Shown here in pieces: positions 35,378 through 44,250 of a DNA stretch of 48,262 bases (position 1 is the stretch's first letter; each line of letters begins with the position of its first letter). The stretch lies in assembly GCA_902805535.1 (NCBI GenBank), contig CADCTN010000011.1:1-48262 (forward strand), given 5' to 3'. Source of the DNA: an uncultured Blastococcus sp. (GTDB lineage Bacteria; Actinomycetota; Actinomycetes; Mycobacteriales; Geodermatophilaceae). The position numbers were made by a program, and so were the translations under genes. Below the pieces are notes generated by a model. The model did no database searches. It was not told where the DNA came from and saw only the letters and a program-made list of their open reading frames with translations.

Positions 35378-37987
35378 ATGGCGCTCCCGGGAAGCTCTGC
35401 GGCATCGGGCACGCTGTCGTCCACGATGTCCTCCTCCCTGACCGCCGCCCCGCTGCTCGACGACGCCGCCGACCTGTCCGCCCTGCGGGCGAGGGGGGAC
35501 GACGCCGACGAGCTGTTCGCCTCGTTCGCGCAGTGGGCCGAGGACAGCGGCACGACGCTCTACCCCGCACAGGAGGAGGCGCTGATCGAGCTGGTCAGCG
35601 GCGCGAACGTCGTCCTGGCCACGCCCACGGGCTCGGGCAAGTCGCTGGTCGCCACCGGCGCCCAGTACGCGGCCCTGGCCGCCGGCAGGCGCAGCTACTA
35701 CACCGCCCCGATCAAAGCGCTGGTCAGCGAGAAGTTCTTCGCGCTCTGCGGGGTCTTCGGCGCGGCCAACGTCGGCATGCTCACCGGTGACGCGAGCGTC
35801 AACGCCGGGGCGCCGATCATCGCCTGCACCGCCGAGGTGCTGGCCAACATCGCCCTGCGCGAAGGCAACGAGGGCATCGGCCGTGGACAGCCCTTGATCG
35901 TCATGGACGAGTTCCACTTCTACGGCGACCCCGACCGCGGCTGGGCCTGGCAGGTGCCGCTGCTGGAGCTCTCCACGGCGCAGTTCCTGCTCATGTCGGC
36001 GACCCTCGGCGACGTCACGAAGCTGACCGAGGACCTCACCCGCCGCACCGGCCGGCCCACGGCCCTGGTCGCCAACGCCGAGCGACCGGTCCCGCTGCAC
36101 CACTACTACGCGACGACGCCGATGCACGAGACCATCCAGGACCTGCTGGACACCAAGCAGGCGCCGGTGTACGTCGTCCACTTCACCCAGGCGTCGGCGC
36201 TGGAGCGCGCGCAGGCCCTGATGAGCGTCAACGTGTCCACGAAGGAGGAGAAGGCCGCGATCGCCGAGATGATCGGCGGCTTCCGGTTCTCCTCCGCCTT
36301 CGGGACGACGCTGTCCCGGCTGGTCCGCCACGGGATCGGCGTCCACCACGCCGGGATGCTGCCCAAGTACCGGCGGCTGATCGAGCAGCTGGCCCAGGCC
36401 GGGCTGCTCAAGGTCATCTGCGGCACCGACACGCTCGGCGTCGGCATCAACGTGCCGATCCGCACCGTCGTCTTCTCGGCGCTGTCGAAGTACGACGGGA
36501 CCCGCACCCGGCTGCTCACCGCCCGCGAGTTCCACCAGATCGCCGGGCGCGCCGGGCGCGCGGGGTACGACACGGCCGGCACCGTCGTCGTCCAGGCGCC
36601 CGAGCACGAGGTGGAGAACCTCCGCCAGTTCGCCAAGGTCGCCGACGACCCGAAGAAGCGCCGCAAGCTCGTGCGCAAGAAGGTGCCCGACGGGATGGTG
36701 CCGTGGAGCGAGGCGACCCAGAAGCGGCTGATCGAGGCGGCGCCCGAGCCGCTGACCAGCAACATGCGGGTCTCGACATCGATGATCCTCGACGTGGTCG
36801 ACCGGTCCGGCGACCCGTTCGCGGCCATGCGACGGCTGCTCACCGACAACCACGAGCCGCGCAAGAAGCAGCTCCAGCACATCCGCGAGGCGATCGGCAT
36901 CGCGCGCTCGCTGCTGCAGGCCGGCGTGCTCGAACGGCTGCCGGAGCCCGAGCCCGACGGCCGGCGCTACGACCTCACCCTCGACCTGCCCGACGACTTC
37001 GCGCTCAACCAGCCGCTGTCGACCTTCGCGCTGGCCGCGATCGACCTGCTGGACCCGGAGGCCGAGACCTACGCCCTCGACGTCGTGTCGGTGATCGAGG
37101 CGACGCTCGACGACCCGCGGCAGATCCTGGCCGCCCAGCTGAACAAGGCCAAGGGCGAGGCCGTGGCGCAGATGAAGGCCGAGGGCATCGAGTACGACGA
37201 GCGGATGGAGCTGCTGGAGGAGGTCGGCTACCCCAAGCCGCTCGAGGAGCTGCTCGGCGGCGCCTTCGAGGTCTACCGGCAGTCCAACCCGTGGGCCGCG
37301 GACGGGCTGCTGTCGCCGAAGTCCGTCGCCCGCGAGATGTGGGAGCGCGCCTTCACCTTCCGCGAGTTCGTGAACACCTACGGCCTGACCCGCTCCGAGG
37401 GTGCGGTGCTGCGGTACCTCTCCGACGCGTTCAAGGCGCTGCGGTCCGGCGTCCCTGCCGCCGCACGGACGGAGGAGGTCACCGACATCGTCGAGTGGCT
37501 CGGCGAGCTGGTCCGCCAGGTCGACTCCTCGCTGCTGGACGAGTGGGAGCAGCTGACCTCGCCGGACCAGCCGCTGCACGTGCCGGTGGCCGTGCCGGCG
37601 CGGCCGCGTCCGCTCACCGGCAACGAGCGCGCGTTCACCGCGATGGTGCGCAACGCCCTGTTCCGGCGGGTGGAGCTCTTCGCCCGTCGGCGCTGGTACG
37701 ACCTCGGCGAGCTGGACGGCGGCTCCGGCTGGGACGCCGACCGGTGGGAGCAGGTGGTGCGCGCGTACTTCGCCGAGCACGACGAGGTGCGGACCGGTGC
37801 CGACGCCCGCGGGCCTGCACTGCTGATCATCGACCGCTCCGAGCCGGGCCTGTGGCGGGTGCGGCAGATTCTGGACGACCCCGCCGGCGACCACGACTGG
37901 GGCGTCGACGTCGAGGTCGACCTGGAGGCCTCCGACGAGGAGGGCACCGCGGTCCTCCGCGTGACCGACGCCGGCCGCAAGGACTGA
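35378..37987 (+). CDS. DEAD/DEAH RNA helicase with DUF3516 C-terminus (Ski2-like)
   Basis: ATPTGSGKSLVA, VMDEFHFYGDPDRGWAWQVPLL, LMSATLGD, CGTDTLGVGINVPIRTVV, HQIAGRAGRAG; start may be the downstream ATG at 35426. Confidence 0.92.
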   Translation: MALPGSSAASGTLSSTMSSSLTAAPLLDDAADLSALRARGDDADELFASFAQWAEDSGTTLYPAQEEALIELVSGANVVLATPTGSGKSLVATGAQYAALAAGRRSYYTAPIKALVSEKFFALCGVFGAANVGMLTGDASVNAGAPIIACTAEVLANIALREGNEGIGRGQPLIVMDEFHFYGDPDRGWAWQVPLLELSTAQFLLMSATLGDVTKLTEDLTRRTGRPTALVANAERPVPLHHYYATTPMHETIQDLLDTKQAPVYVVHFTQASALERAQALMSVNVSTKEEKAAIAEMIGGFRFSSAFGTTLSRLVRHGIGVHHAGMLPKYRRLIEQLAQAGLLKVICGTDTLGVGINVPIRTVVFSALSKYDGTRTRLLTAREFHQIAGRAGRAGYDTAGTVVVQAPEHEVENLRQFAKVADDPKKRRKLVRKKVPDGMVPWSEATQKRLIEAAPEPLTSNMRVSTSMILDVVDRSGDPFAAMRRLLTDNHEPRKKQLQHIREAIGIARSLLQAGVLERLPEPEPDGRRYDLTLDLPDDFALNQPLSTFALAAIDLLDPEAETYALDVVSVIEATLDDPRQILAAQLNKAKGEAVAQMKAEGIEYDERMELLEEVGYPKPLEELLGGAFEVYRQSNPWAADGLLSPKSVAREMWERAFTFREFVNTYGLTRSEGAVLRYLSDAFKALRSGVPAAARTEEVTDIVEWLGELVRQVDSSLLDEWEQLTSPDQPLHVPVAVPARPRPLTGNERAFTAMVRNALFRRVELFARRRWYDLGELDGGSGWDADRWEQVVRAYFAEHDEVRTGADARGPALLIIDRSEPGLWRVRQILDDPAGDHDWGVDVEVDLEASDEEGTAVLRVTDAGRKD

Positions 37988-37989
37988 TC

Positions 37990-38196
37990 GTGGAACTGCG
38001 CCACGTCACCACGGCCCGCCTGCGACTGGACGCGGTCGTCCCTGACGACCTGGACGAGCACTTCGCGCTGATGTCCGACCCGGCCGTGTGGGCGCACCTG
38101 CCGTCGGGACGGCACACCTCGGTGGACCCCACCGCGGAGGCGATCGGGCGTCCGCTGCCCGACGACGTGCTGGCTCAGGTCACGGCACTGGCCTGA
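37990..38196 (+). pseudogene. Truncated GNAT (RimJ/RimL-type) acetyltransferase remnant
   Basis: VELRHVTTARLRLDAVVPDDLDEHFALMSDPAVWAHLPSGRHTSVDPTAEAI, then an abrupt non-GNAT tail GRPLPDDVLAQVTALA; 68 aa in total. Confidence 0.6.
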
Positions 38197-38208
38197 CGCC
38201 GTGACCTG
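38176..38208. terminator. 11-bp perfect stem hairpin overlapping stop of truncated ORF
   Basis: CAGGTCACGGC-actggcctgac-GCCGTGACCTG. Confidence 0.6.
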
Positions 38209-38211
38209 ATC

Positions 38212-38239
38212 GCGACCGATCCGGTACCGGATCGGTCGC
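38212..38239. repeat. 28-bp perfect palindrome with no spacer
   Basis: GCGACCGATCCGGT|ACCGGATCGGTCGC. Confidence 0.9.
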
Positions 38240-38308
38240 CACGACGGGCCTCCCGGCTCTACCCTCGAACGCGACGGGCGCTCCCCACGCCCGCCGTCGG
38301 AGGATCCG

Positions 38309-39013
38309 ATGACCCAGCGCCTGCACCGCAGGGATTCCGGCTTCCGGACGGCGCGCGGCCGCGCGGCGCAGGCCCAGCGGGGCGGCGCCCGGTACCCACC
38401 GCCGATCCCCGTGCCACCCGGGGACGTCGAGGGCGAGGTGACCCTCCTCGGCTTCCCCGCCGAGCGCGTGGAGCCCGACCACGTCCCGATTCCGTCCTCC
38501 CCACCCGCGGTCTCGCGCGCCCCCGCGCTGGTCGTCCTCCGCCGTGCCGACCCGATCGGCGCCACTGCCCTGGTGCTCGCCGGGGTGGCCGCCAACGTCA
38601 GCCTGTCGTTGCCGTGGCCGCCTGGTGACGGGCCGTCGGGCCTGTCACTGGTGGAGCGCGGAGCCCGGGATCTCGGCGGCGGACCGGCCGCTGAGGCCCT
38701 CTGGCAGCCGTTCGCCGTGGTGCTGTGCGGCGGTCTGCTGGTGGTGCTGGGCTTCCTGATGATGGTCCCGGCGCGGGCCCACCGCCTGGTCGGCGTCCTG
38801 GCCCTGGTCGTGTCGCTCTCGGCTGCCGCCGCGGTGGTCCTCCTGATCACCGACACCGACCTGGCCGACGCGCGGTTCGGGCCGGGCCTGTGGTGCGCCG
38901 CAGCCGTCCCGGTGCTCGGACTGCTGGGCGCGCTGAAGGCGATGCTGACCGCTCCGCTCCTCACCCTGACGCCGGCCGGCCGTCGCGGGCCATCGGCCGG
39001 GACCTCCCGCTGA
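38309..39013 (+). CDS. Hypothetical multi-pass membrane protein
   Basis: Several hydrophobic segments (VVLRRADPIGATALVLAGVAANVSLSLPW; LWQPFAVVLCGGLLVVLGFLMMV; LVGVLALVVSLSAAAAVVLLI). Confidence 0.65.
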   Translation: MTQRLHRRDSGFRTARGRAAQAQRGGARYPPPIPVPPGDVEGEVTLLGFPAERVEPDHVPIPSSPPAVSRAPALVVLRRADPIGATALVLAGVAANVSLSLPWPPGDGPSGLSLVERGARDLGGGPAAEALWQPFAVVLCGGLLVVLGFLMMVPARAHRLVGVLALVVSLSAAAAVVLLITDTDLADARFGPGLWCAAAVPVLGLLGALKAMLTAPLLTLTPAGRRGPSAGTSR

Positions 39014-39020
39014 ACGCGAC

Positions 39021-39050
39021 GGCGGGACCGGTCCGCAGACCGACCCCGCC
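39021..39050. terminator. Nested GC hairpin between convergent genes
   Basis: GGCGGGacCGGTC-cgca-GACCGacCCCGCC. Confidence 0.6.
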
Positions 39051-39068
39051 GCCGTGGCGATCAGACCG

Positions 39069-40697
39069 TCAGTCCACGTCGCTGACGTGATCGTGCGGGC
39101 CCTCGCCACCGATCGGGCCGGCGAAGGAGTGCTCCGGACCGGCCGGCGCCGGTAGCGCGCCGCCCGACGGGACCTGCGTGCCGGGCACGCCGTTCACCGA
39201 CTCGGTCGAGTTGGCGAAGTGCAGCATCGCGTAGGCGATCACGTCGCTGTTCACCTCGAGGAAGTCGAGGTCGACGTTGGCCAGCGTGTCGCAGGCGGCG
39301 TGGTAGCACGGGTCGAACGGCTGGCCCGCCGTGCCGCCCCAGATCTCTGCCTGCCTAGCCGTCTTCACGACCTCGGCGCCGGTGAACAAGCCGCCGGACG
39401 GGATCCCGTTCTCGATGAACGCCTGGTAATCGCTGCGTCCGGAGAACTGGCTGTCGTCGTAGGGCCGACCGACCGACGTGTAGAAGGACTCGTACACGGC
39501 CTCGATGGCCTCCGAGCCCGGCGGGACGGCGACCGGCGCCGTGAAGCTCGACTCGTCGGCGTCGTAGACACCCAGGAAGCCGTTCGGCGAGCCCACCATG
39601 TCGTAGTTCATGTAGAGCGCGATCCGGTCCTTCTCCGCCTGGGACAGCCCCGCGACGTACTGCTCGGAACCGAGCAGACCCAGTTCCTCCGCGGCCCACC
39701 AGCCGAAACGGATGGTGTTCTGCGGCTTGGAGTTGGCCATCATCAGCGCCGTCTCGAGCAGCGCCGCCGAACCCGAACCGTTGTCGTTGATGCCCGGCCC
39801 GAGCTCGACGCTGTCGAGGTGGGCCCCGGCCATGACCACGTTGTTCGTGTTCTGGCCCGGCAGTTCCGCGATGACGTTGCGGTCGACGCGGGTCTCGGGA
39901 GGCAGCACCTGCACGAGCGCCGTGGAGCCGGCCTGCGTCAGCCGCACGCCGTCGTCGAACGTGGCGCTGACCGACGGGATGTCGTAGTCGACCGTGCCGG
40001 TGCCGCCGGAGAACCGGACCGACCCGTTGCCGGTGAACGGACCCGACCGGGCCGGCGTGTCGCCCTGGTTCATGATCACGACGGCCTCGGCGCCGGCCAG
40101 GTCGGCGTTCTCGGCCTTGAGCCCGAACGTGCAGGTACCGCGCTGCAGCAGCACGATGTCTTTCGGCCCGCTGAGGTCGGCGCCGGCGAAGTCGGACGCC
40201 TCGCAGCCGCTGGTGTTCGCCCGGCCGGTGGCTGGGTCCAGGTTGAGGCCGATCGGGGTGACCGAACCGGTCACCGTGCCGAACCCGCTGCCGGTGAACG
40301 TGTCGGTGACGTACGTCCCCTGGGTCGGCGTCAGCTGCTGCAAGCGGGCGGGGAACTGGAAGGTGAACTCGACATCGGTGAAGCTGACGTCGTAGCCGGC
40401 GTCCTCGAGCAGGCCGGCGACGTAGTCGACGCTGTCGGCGTAACCCGCCGTCCCGGCGGCCCGGCTGTCCGGGTAGACCGGGTCGCTGCTGTCGTCGGCG
40501 ATCTGCTGGAAGGCGGCCTGGTGCTCGCGGACCCCCTCGAGGGTCACGCAGCCCAGCAGCTTGTCGTAGGTGTTGTTGTTCCGCGTCTCGCAGGCGTTCG
40601 CCGGCGCGGCCCCGGCGGTGGCCGGTAGCGACAGCGCCAGCATCAGACCGCCGGTGGCCGCCGCAGCGACCTTGACGGACGTCTTTCCAGTCCTCAT
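39069..40697 (-). CDS. Secreted M28-family aminopeptidase with PA domain
   Basis: Signal peptide MRTGKTSVKVAAAATGGLMLALSLPATAGAAPA; VMAGAHLDSVELGPGINDNGSGSAALLETAL; WWAAEELGLLGSEQYV; GAGGAG RBS. Confidence 0.92.
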   Translation of the reverse strand: MRTGKTSVKVAAAATGGLMLALSLPATAGAAPANACETRNNNTYDKLLGCVTLEGVREHQAAFQQIADDSSDPVYPDSRAAGTAGYADSVDYVAGLLEDAGYDVSFTDVEFTFQFPARLQQLTPTQGTYVTDTFTGSGFGTVTGSVTPIGLNLDPATGRANTSGCEASDFAGADLSGPKDIVLLQRGTCTFGLKAENADLAGAEAVVIMNQGDTPARSGPFTGNGSVRFSGGTGTVDYDIPSVSATFDDGVRLTQAGSTALVQVLPPETRVDRNVIAELPGQNTNNVVMAGAHLDSVELGPGINDNGSGSAALLETALMMANSKPQNTIRFGWWAAEELGLLGSEQYVAGLSQAEKDRIALYMNYDMVGSPNGFLGVYDADESSFTAPVAVPPGSEAIEAVYESFYTSVGRPYDDSQFSGRSDYQAFIENGIPSGGLFTGAEVVKTARQAEIWGGTAGQPFDPCYHAACDTLANVDLDFLEVNSDVIAYAMLHFANSTESVNGVPGTQVPSGGALPAPAGPEHSFAGPIGGEGPHDHVSDVD

Positions 40698-40786
40698 CCG
40701 GACTCCTCCTCGTCTCCGGCGGCGCTCGTGACGCCGGCCCCGGAAGCCGACCTTCTGTCGACCGACCGTGACCATGTCGTGACCGA

Positions 40787-40798
40787 AGGCAATTGCCT
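40787..40798. promoter_or_regulatory. Palindrome AGGCAATTGCCT
   Basis: 12-bp perfect palindrome, AT-rich relative to its surroundings, upstream of the M28 gene. Confidence 0.4.
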
Positions 40799-40889
40799 AG
40801 AGGCACGCGGTCAGTGCGGACGGTGAACGACCCCGTGCGGTCCCCTCACCAACTGTGTGACCGGCGCCACGCTCCGCATCGACCTGCAA

Positions 40890-40933
40890 TGATCACAGTG
40901 AGTGATCAAGACACGCGACGAACCGTAACGGTT
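40890..40933. promoter_or_regulatory. Two adjacent inverted repeats upstream of TSUP genes
   Basis: TGATCAC-agtga-GTGATCA (40890-40908) and AACCGT-a-ACGGTT (40921-40933). Confidence 0.45.
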
Positions 40934-41012
40934 ACTCAGCGTTCGCTAAGACTGCGGAGAGTGCGGAGGCACTCCGGACGACGGGCGTGCGAGGCTCCAC
41001 GGCGATGCACGC

Positions 41013-41789
41013 ATGACGGGATGGGAGATGATCGCGGTCGCCGCCGCCGGTTTCTTCGCCGGGGGCATCAACGCCGTCGTCGGCTCCGGCACCCTGGTCA
41101 GCTTTCCGGTGCTGCTCGCCGTCGGGCTGCCTCCGGTGCCCGCCACCATCAGCAACTCCCTCGGCCTGATTCCCGGCAACCTGAGCGGTTCGATCGGCTA
41201 CCGGCGGGAGCTGCGCGGCCAGCGGCGGCTGCTGCTGCGGCTCCTGCCGGCGTCGATCCTCGGCGCGCTGACCGGCGCCTTCCTGCTGCTGCACCTGCCG
41301 GCGGCCACGTTCGAGGCGGTCGTGCCGCTCCTCATCGGGATCGCGGTCCTCCTGGTGGCCGTCCAGCCGCTGGTCCAGCGGCGGCTGCCGACCCCGCCCG
41401 ACGAGCGCACGGCTCCCCCGGTGGGCGGCAGGCGGCTGGCCGCGCTGTTCGCCGGCGCGTACGCCACGGGCACCTACGGCGGCTACTTCGCCGCCAGCCA
41501 GGGCGTCCTGCAGATCGGCATCTTCGGCTTCCTGCTGGGCGAGTCCCTGCAGCGGCTGAACGCGCTCAAGAACGTGCTCACGCTGACGGTCAACACCGTC
41601 GCGGCCGGCGCCTACGTCGTGGTGGCAACCGACCGCATCGACTGGGCCGCCGCGGGGCTGCTGGCCATGGGGTCGCTGGTCGGCGGCGCGGTCAGCTCCC
41701 GGTACGGTCGCCGCCTGCCGTCGTCGGTCCTGCGGGCGGCCATCGTCGTCCTCGGGATCGTGGCAATCGTCGTGCTGGTGAACCGGTGA
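41013..41789 (+). CDS. Sulfite exporter TauE/SafE (TSUP) family permease
   Basis: GFFAGGINAVVGSGTLVSFPVLLAVGLPPVPATISNSLGLIPGNLSGSIGYRREL...YGGYFAASQGVLQI. Confidence 0.9.
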   Translation: MTGWEMIAVAAAGFFAGGINAVVGSGTLVSFPVLLAVGLPPVPATISNSLGLIPGNLSGSIGYRRELRGQRRLLLRLLPASILGALTGAFLLLHLPAATFEAVVPLLIGIAVLLVAVQPLVQRRLPTPPDERTAPPVGGRRLAALFAGAYATGTYGGYFAASQGVLQIGIFGFLLGESLQRLNALKNVLTLTVNTVAAGAYVVVATDRIDWAAAGLLAMGSLVGGAVSSRYGRRLPSSVLRAAIVVLGIVAIVVLVNR

Positions 41790-42556
41790 ACGCCTGGCAG
41801 TTCGGCTTCCTCGTCCTGGCGGGCATCGGCGGCGGACTCACCGGCAGCATCGCCGGACTGGCGTCGCTGATCAGCTATCCGGCCCTGCTGGCCGTCGGCA
41901 TCCCCCCGGTCACCGCCAACGTCACCAACACCGCCGCCCTGGTGCTCAACAGCGTCGGCTCGGTGAGCGCGTCCCGGCCCGAGCTGCGGGGCCAGGGACG
42001 GCGGCTGCTCCCGCTGATGGTCGCCGCCGTGCTGGGCGGCGTGGCCGGCGCCGCCCTCCTCCTCGTCACGCCGGCGGAGGCGTTCGAGCGGATCGTCCCG
42101 TTCCTGATCGCCGCTGCCTCGCTGGCGATCCTCGTGCAGCGGCCGCCCCGCGAACTCGCGACCGAGGGAGCGAGGGAGCACCGCGGGCACCGCGATCCCT
42201 GGTGGCTGGCGATCGGCACGTTCACCATCGCCATCTACGGCGGCTACTTCGGCGCGGCCGCGGGCGTCCTGATGCTGGCGATGTACCTGCTCGGCACCGG
42301 CGAGGGCCTGCCCCGCGGCAACGCGATGAAGAACGTCGTCCTCGGTGTGGCGAACGCGATCGCCGCCGTCGGCTTCATCGTCTTCGCCTCGATCGCGTGG
42401 TCCGCGGCGCTCCCGTTGGCCCTCGGACTCCTCGTCGGCGGCCGGATCGGTCCGGCCGTGGTGCGCCGGGCACCTCAGGCCGGGCTGCGCCGGGTCATCG
42501 CCGTCGCCGGCCTCGCGCTCGCCGTCCACCTCGCCATCCAGGCCTTCGGCGGTTGA
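41786..42556 (+). CDS. Second TSUP family permease
   Basis: GGLTGSIAGLASLISYPALLAVGIPPVTANVTNTAALVLNSVGS...YGGYFGAAAGVLMLAMY; GTGA overlap with the previous gene. Confidence 0.9.
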   Translation: MNAWQFGFLVLAGIGGGLTGSIAGLASLISYPALLAVGIPPVTANVTNTAALVLNSVGSVSASRPELRGQGRRLLPLMVAAVLGGVAGAALLLVTPAEAFERIVPFLIAAASLAILVQRPPRELATEGAREHRGHRDPWWLAIGTFTIAIYGGYFGAAAGVLMLAMYLLGTGEGLPRGNAMKNVVLGVANAIAAVGFIVFASIAWSAALPLALGLLVGGRIGPAVVRRAPQAGLRRVIAVAGLALAVHLAIQAFGG

Positions 42557-42569
42557 CCCGCCGAGGGCC
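42541..42569. terminator. 12-bp stem hairpin over the TSUP2 stop codon, between convergent genes
   Basis: GGCCTTCGGCGG-ttgac-CCGCCGAGGGCC (one G-U). Confidence 0.65.
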
Positions 42570-42577
42570 CGGGCCGC

Positions 42578-43129
42578 TCAGCGGCTGACGTAGGCCGCCA
42601 GGAAGAGGACGAACCCGCTGGACAGGAGCAGCAGGCGGGCCGGGGTCAGGCCGTTGAGCAGCCCCGCCGTCGCCTCCACCCACTGCGGCCGCACGACGGC
42701 GTCGCGGGCGCGCTGGCGCATCATCCGCACCTCGTCGGCCAGCAGGATCCCCGCGCTGCCGAGCATGCCCAGGCCCAGCACGACGAAGACCAGGGCCAGC
42801 CGGTCCTCGAAGCTCCCCGCGGTCCCGGCGAGGACGGCGACGGCGATCCCGCCCAGCACCAGGCCGAGCAGCCCGCCCGCGACGGGCGCCCACGGGCCCA
42901 TCACGGTGAGCGGTCCGCGGCGCGGCATGCGCGGGCGGGGCCGCACGGTCACCGGCGCGGTCGGCTGCATACCAGGGACGGCCTCCTCCTCCGGCGCGAC
43001 CGTCGCCCCACCTGCGGGCACATCGGTGGGTTCCGGCGCCTGCGGCGGGGACGCCTCCGCCGTGGGCCGCACGATCGGGATCTCGGCGGTACCCGTGCCG
43101 ACGGACGAACTTCCGTTGCGTTCACTCAT
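42578..43129 (-). CDS. Hypothetical membrane protein with proline-rich N-terminus
   Basis: VAGGLLGLVLGGIAVAVLAGTAG, LALVFVVLGLGMLGSAGILLA and LLLLSSGFVLFLAAYV TM segments. Confidence 0.7.
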   Translation of the reverse strand: MSERNGSSSVGTGTAEIPIVRPTAEASPPQAPEPTDVPAGGATVAPEEEAVPGMQPTAPVTVRPRPRMPRRGPLTVMGPWAPVAGGLLGLVLGGIAVAVLAGTAGSFEDRLALVFVVLGLGMLGSAGILLADEVRMMRQRARDAVVRPQWVEATAGLLNGLTPARLLLLSSGFVLFLAAYVSR

Positions 43130-43238
43130 GACTTATCACCTCGTCCGCCAACGCTAGGCGCAGGCGGTCCCCCTGCCGGGGACGGCACTCCGGCGGGCCG
43201 CGCACGCAGCGTGATGCCGCGCCGGAGTCCACGCCGGG

Positions 43239-43528
43239 ATGACCCTGGACCCCTCACCTGGGCCGAGGAGAACGCCGTCGTGCCCCGGTGGCCGGCCGTC
43301 GCGGAGGCGACGCGCCGGGGTGCCCGCAAGCTGGGCCTGCGGGTGCTGGGCGGCAACGCCGGCGCCCGGGCGCTCTACACCGCGTGCGGCTTCGTCGTCG
43401 AAGGCGTCCTGCTCGACGAGTTCCGGCTCGGCGGCCGCTTCGTGGACGACGTCCTCATGGCCCGCCCGCTGGCTGGACTCAGCAGGTGGCGAGCAGGGAC
43501 TGCAGCGCCTGCGACTCCGCGGGGGTGA
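43239..43528 (+). pseudogene. C-terminal GNAT acetyltransferase fragment
   Basis: In the 43211..43528 frame: ARKLGLRVLGGNAGARALYTACGFVVEGVLLDEFRLGGRFVDDVLMARPL is a GNAT C-terminus with no N-terminal half; runs antisense over the nuclease gene end. Confidence 0.5.
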
Positions 43529-44195
43529 CCGAGAGGTCGTAGGTGGCCTTCACCGTCACCACCACGGTCGCGTACGAGCAGCCGTAGGCCGGGTCCGCCG
43601 GCACCCACTCGTCGGCGGTCGAGTCACCCTTCGAGGAGTTCTCCGACTGGGTGGTCGCGATCAGGTTGGCCAGGTCGTTGGCGAAGGACTCCCGCCGGTC
43701 CTCGGTCCACCCGGCGGCGCCCTGCACCCACGCGGCGGCCAGCGGCACCACGTGGTCGATGGGCACCTCCGCGGCGGTGGCCTTCTCGAACGGCACGGCC
43801 TGGCCGGTGTAGGGATCGTCGAGCACCCCGGCGATCACGACGCACCCCTGGGTGCCCTCGCGGACCTCCACCTCGGTGAGGTCGCGGTGCAGGACGTCGT
43901 TGCGCTGGTCGCAGCCGTTGCGGTCGACGTCGGACCAGGCAGGCCCGAACACGCAGCCCTCGCCCTGACCGCAGCCGCGCTCGTAGCCCTCCAGCGGCGT
44001 CTTCTCCGCGACCGGGAGGGCGGCCAGCGCGGGAACCGCGTCCACCGGGGCCAGCGTTCCCGCGGGGACGTCGCCCTGACCCACCGATGCGGCCGGCTCC
44101 GGTGGGCCGGCCTCGAGCTGCCACTCGACCTCGCAGCCGGTGAGCGCGAGGAGGACGGCGAGCAGGACGACGACGGCAGAACGGGACGGGCGCAC
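43479..44195 (-). CDS. Secreted/lipoprotein HNH-family (DUF1524) nuclease
   Basis: Lipobox LALTGC; VPIDHVVPLAAAWVQGAAGWTEDRRESFANDLANLIATTQSENSSKGDSTADEWVP. Confidence 0.85.
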   Translation of the reverse strand: MRPSRSAVVVLLAVLLALTGCEVEWQLEAGPPEPAASVGQGDVPAGTLAPVDAVPALAALPVAEKTPLEGYERGCGQGEGCVFGPAWSDVDRNGCDQRNDVLHRDLTEVEVREGTQGCVVIAGVLDDPYTGQAVPFEKATAAEVPIDHVVPLAAAWVQGAAGWTEDRRESFANDLANLIATTQSENSSKGDSTADEWVPADPAYGCSYATVVVTVKATYDLSVTPAESQALQSLLATC

Positions 44196-44250
44196 CCTCG
44201 GACGCTACGAGGACCGCGCGGCCGTCCCGGGCTGCGACACCCGCCCGCCG

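Noticed and set aside
35339-37894. 851-aa minus-strand ORF opposite the DUF3516 helicase
   Set aside because: Gly/Arg/Val/Gln/His-rich shadow of a high-GC gene; no recognisable domain, and the plus strand encodes a clear helicase.
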